Shown: one piece after another, positions 62,433 through 64,000 of the stretch
Numbering within the stretch: position 1 is the first letter of the stretch
How the letters are laid out: each line of letters begins with the position of its first letter
Origin: RPQJ01 sp963793005
Lineage (GTDB): Bacteria > Pseudomonadota > Gammaproteobacteria > Steroidobacterales > Steroidobacteraceae
NCBI GenBank assembly: GCA_963793005.1
Contig: CAWBYP010000004.1
Coordinates: forward strand, 434,001 to 498,000
Length of the DNA stretch: 64,000 nt
Reading direction: 5' to 3'
The notes under the pieces: generated by a model
Seen by the model: only the letters and a program-made list of their open reading frames with translations
What the model was told of the DNA's origin: nothing
Database searches by the model: none
Translations under genes and position numbers: made by a program

Positions 62433-63371
62433 CTACTTGGCAAACAGCATCCGGCCGCTGCCGTCCTTGCCAGCCCAGGTAAGCGCCAGTTGCCCGGCCA
62501 GGAACGTATAGCCGTCCACGTTGCCGAGTGCGGCCAGGAACCCCTGTTCCATGTCCATTTCAGGTCCCGGGCAGGCCATGCGCGTCGCCGCCGCCGGACC
62601 AACCTCGATCACACCCGGGGCCGTCTCCTTGACCGAGGCCGTGAAGCGATTGCACCCCGCGAACCCGCGGATGCCCTCGCGCTCGAAATGGATCACCGGA
62701 GGCTTCGCGTCTGCAGGCAGCGGCTGGCCGTCAATCGAGACCAGCTGCCACTCGTTCGCGCTGAGGGTCGCAACCGTCAGCGTGCCGAGAACGTCGCTTT
62801 TCGACTCCTTGAGCGCGCCGCCGTCAAGGACGTAGGTCTTGCGTGCCAGCTGTGTCGGGCAGCAGGCCGCGTCCGACGGTCCAGCCTCCACGACATCCAT
62901 CACCACCTTACCGCCTTGCAGCCACAGGTTCTGCAACTTGGTCCGGTCGCCGACCTGCGCGGTACCGAGGTTCACGAGATTTCCGTCGCGGATGCCGAAT
63001 ACCGACACATACACCAGCTCGCCGCTGCCGCCGCTGTTTGAGCTCAGCATCGCCACGGCCTCGTTGCCCGGCGCTCCATCCATGTCGCCGAATGCCACCG
63101 CGGACTCCCAGAGCATCAACGTCGGGTGGGATGCGCCGCCTTCCGCCGCTGGCGGACCGTCATATTTTCCGTCTGCCAGCGTCACGGCCTGGTCGAACAC
63201 GCCGGACACGGTCGCGCCCTTCAGTTGCTCCACGGTGGGCGTGGGCGGCGGCCCTGCGGGCACCACGGCGGCTTCTTGACCTGGAGCCCCCTTGCCGCCG
63301 CAACCCGCCAGCGCGAGGAATGCTGGGGCGAGCAGCGTGACCGCCAGTCCAGGGATGATCGAGCGGCGCAT
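62433..63371 (-). CDS. META-domain lipoprotein
   Basis: ATG 63371 with GGAGG 12 bases upstream; lipoprotein signal with lipobox FLALAGC (Cys about 24). The 312-residue protein has an N-terminal domain (PPTPTVEQLKGATVSGVFDQA; GELVYVSVFGIRDGNLVNLG) and a C-terminal META/HslJ-like domain (EWQLVSIDGQPLPADAKPPV; FAGCNRFTASV; AATRMACPGPEMDMEQGFL). META domains occur in HslJ, tied to heat-inducible and novobiocin tolerance phenotypes; function unproven. Confidence 0.87.
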   Translation of the reverse strand: MRRSIIPGLAVTLLAPAFLALAGCGGKGAPGQEAAVVPAGPPPTPTVEQLKGATVSGVFDQAVTLADGKYDGPPAAEGGASHPTLMLWESAVAFGDMDGAPGNEAVAMLSSNSGGSGELVYVSVFGIRDGNLVNLGTAQVGDRTKLQNLWLQGGKVVMDVVEAGPSDAACCPTQLARKTYVLDGGALKESKSDVLGTLTVATLSANEWQLVSIDGQPLPADAKPPVIHFEREGIRGFAGCNRFTASVKETAPGVIEVGPAAATRMACPGPEMDMEQGFLAALGNVDGYTFLAGQLALTWAGKDGSGRMLFAK

Positions 63372-63600
63372 GGTGGAGCCTCCGGTGTGTCGGTCCGACG
63401 ATGGGCGATCGTAACGTATGAGGCTCGCGCAGTAAGTCGTGGAAGCCCGCGACGCACCCCAAACCCGCCCACCCGGCCTGTGATCAACGCTCCGCGCCGG
63501 CGTCAAGCACCACGTGGAGGGGGGTGGGGGATTTTCACCGACCCACCCATTTCTGGGGTTGGAAAACGTGACCTGGTTCTCCATTCTCTCGCCCCTTCGT

Positions 63601-63623
63601 GCCCGGCTTGGTGCCGGGCACGG
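63601..63623. terminator. GC hairpin upstream of the last gene
   Basis: GTGCCCGGC/GCCGGGCAC stem with a short loop, followed by GGTCGTTTTC on the plus strand. Related in flavour to palindrome B (GTGCC...GGCAC), but with distinct sequence. Confidence 0.4.
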
Positions 63624-63654
63624 TCGTTTTCACAGCCAAGAGGGATTCTGTCAA

Positions 63655-64000
63655 ATGAACCCGATCACCCTGACCCGAAGGATGCGCGTGCTGGCACGCT
63701 CATCTCTCGCGACGCTGGCCCTGGTGGCCGCAAGCGTTCCCAGCCACGCGACCAGCGTCATCCCGATGACGGTCGTCGACCTGCTCGGCCACTCCGACGC
63801 CATCGTCGCGGGCCAGGTGCAGTCGGTCGTCGACGGCTTCGACGCCCGCGGACTGCCCTACACGGAAGTCACCATCAAGGTGTCCGACACCATCCGCGGC
63901 CAGAAGGCCGAGACCTACACCTTTCGTCAGTTCGGCCTCGACAAGCCGCGCAAGACGGCCGACGGCCGCGTGTATCTCGGCCGCCCGGCCGGTTGGCCGA
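63655..64000 (+). CDS. Secreted hypothetical protein, 3' end outside window
   Basis: ATG 63655 has AGAGGGA just upstream. The 115 visible residues start with a signal peptide (SSLATLALVAASVPSHA) followed by 'VVDLLGHSDAIVAGQV' and 'VTIKVSDTIRG', with recurring beta strands and a 'GQV..V' pattern seen in secreted proteobacterial proteins of unknown function. The gene runs off the window end. Confidence 0.7.
   Translation, partial: MNPITLTRRMRVLARSSLATLALVAASVPSHATSVIPMTVVDLLGHSDAIVAGQVQSVVDGFDARGLPYTEVTIKVSDTIRGQKAETYTFRQFGLDKPRKTADGRVYLGRPAGWP

Overview
The window is GC-rich, densely coded chromosomal DNA of a Gram-negative bacterium. Gene content (fadBA, slt70-type transglycosylase, the yqjD-yqjE-yqjK trio, ybaN, many secreted and outer-membrane proteins) points to a gammaproteobacterium; red-type RuBisCO and multihaem cytochromes suggest a facultative chemolithoautotroph or metal/mineral-respiring lineage. 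No tRNA, rRNA, CRISPR array, IS element or prophage was seen. The taxonomic guess is inference from family content only.

The outstanding region is about 2.7-14.8 kb. Six co-oriented, tightly spaced genes encode an NrfG/CcmI-like TPR protein, a membrane protein with two H-x13-H helices (di-haem b-type pattern), a 21-haem c-type cytochrome built from three-haem modules, a 1420-residue cytochrome with 57 CxxCH motifs plus one CxxxCH (26 tandem two-haem repeats of 46-47 residues), a SPOR-TPR-beta-barrel outer-membrane protein, and a small lipoprotein. Divergently transcribed are an FAD/ferredoxin oxidoreductase and a secreted ankyrin-repeat protein whose TTG start overlaps it. Together they read as a quinone-to-outside electron conduit carrying about 79 c-type haems.

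From 14.8 to 31.4 kb: acyl-CoA dehydrogenase, the yqjDEK envelope cluster, an OmpR-type two-component system, a DUF5666 lipoprotein, a large secreted protein of unknown function, two adjacent frameshifted genes (23.8-25.6 kb), fadBA, and a soluble lytic transglycosylase. From 31.4 to 50.6 kb: quinone-oxidoreductase-like MDR enzyme, S9 peptidase, a probable non-coding RNA, membrane proteins, a DRG-like GTPase with TGS domain, lysoplasmalogenase, malic enzyme, a chain of translationally coupled genes (amine oxidase-like FAD enzyme, patatin, DOMON-like protein, NamZ-like muramidase), glpD-glpK, a sterol-desaturase-family enzyme and a RetSat/CrtI-like oxidoreductase.

From 51.1 to 57.0 kb lies a Calvin-cycle operon (cbbL-cbbS-cbbX-fbp-prk) with a divergent CbbR regulator. 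From 57.0 to 64.0 kb: a monoacylglycerol-lipase-like hydrolase, a probable Fur-controlled iron-uptake pair (cupredoxin plus an FTR1 permease fused in frame to an outer-membrane-like beta-barrel), a DhlA-like haloalkane dehalogenase, a CDF metal transporter, and secreted proteins. The electron conduit and the Calvin operon in one stretch fit a cell that could fix CO2 with electrons from, or pass electrons to, an extracellular partner; that link is inference.

Four copies of two REP-like palindromic motifs (GGGGACATTCTCC inverted repeats and GGTGCCAGGCACC) punctuate intergenic regions.
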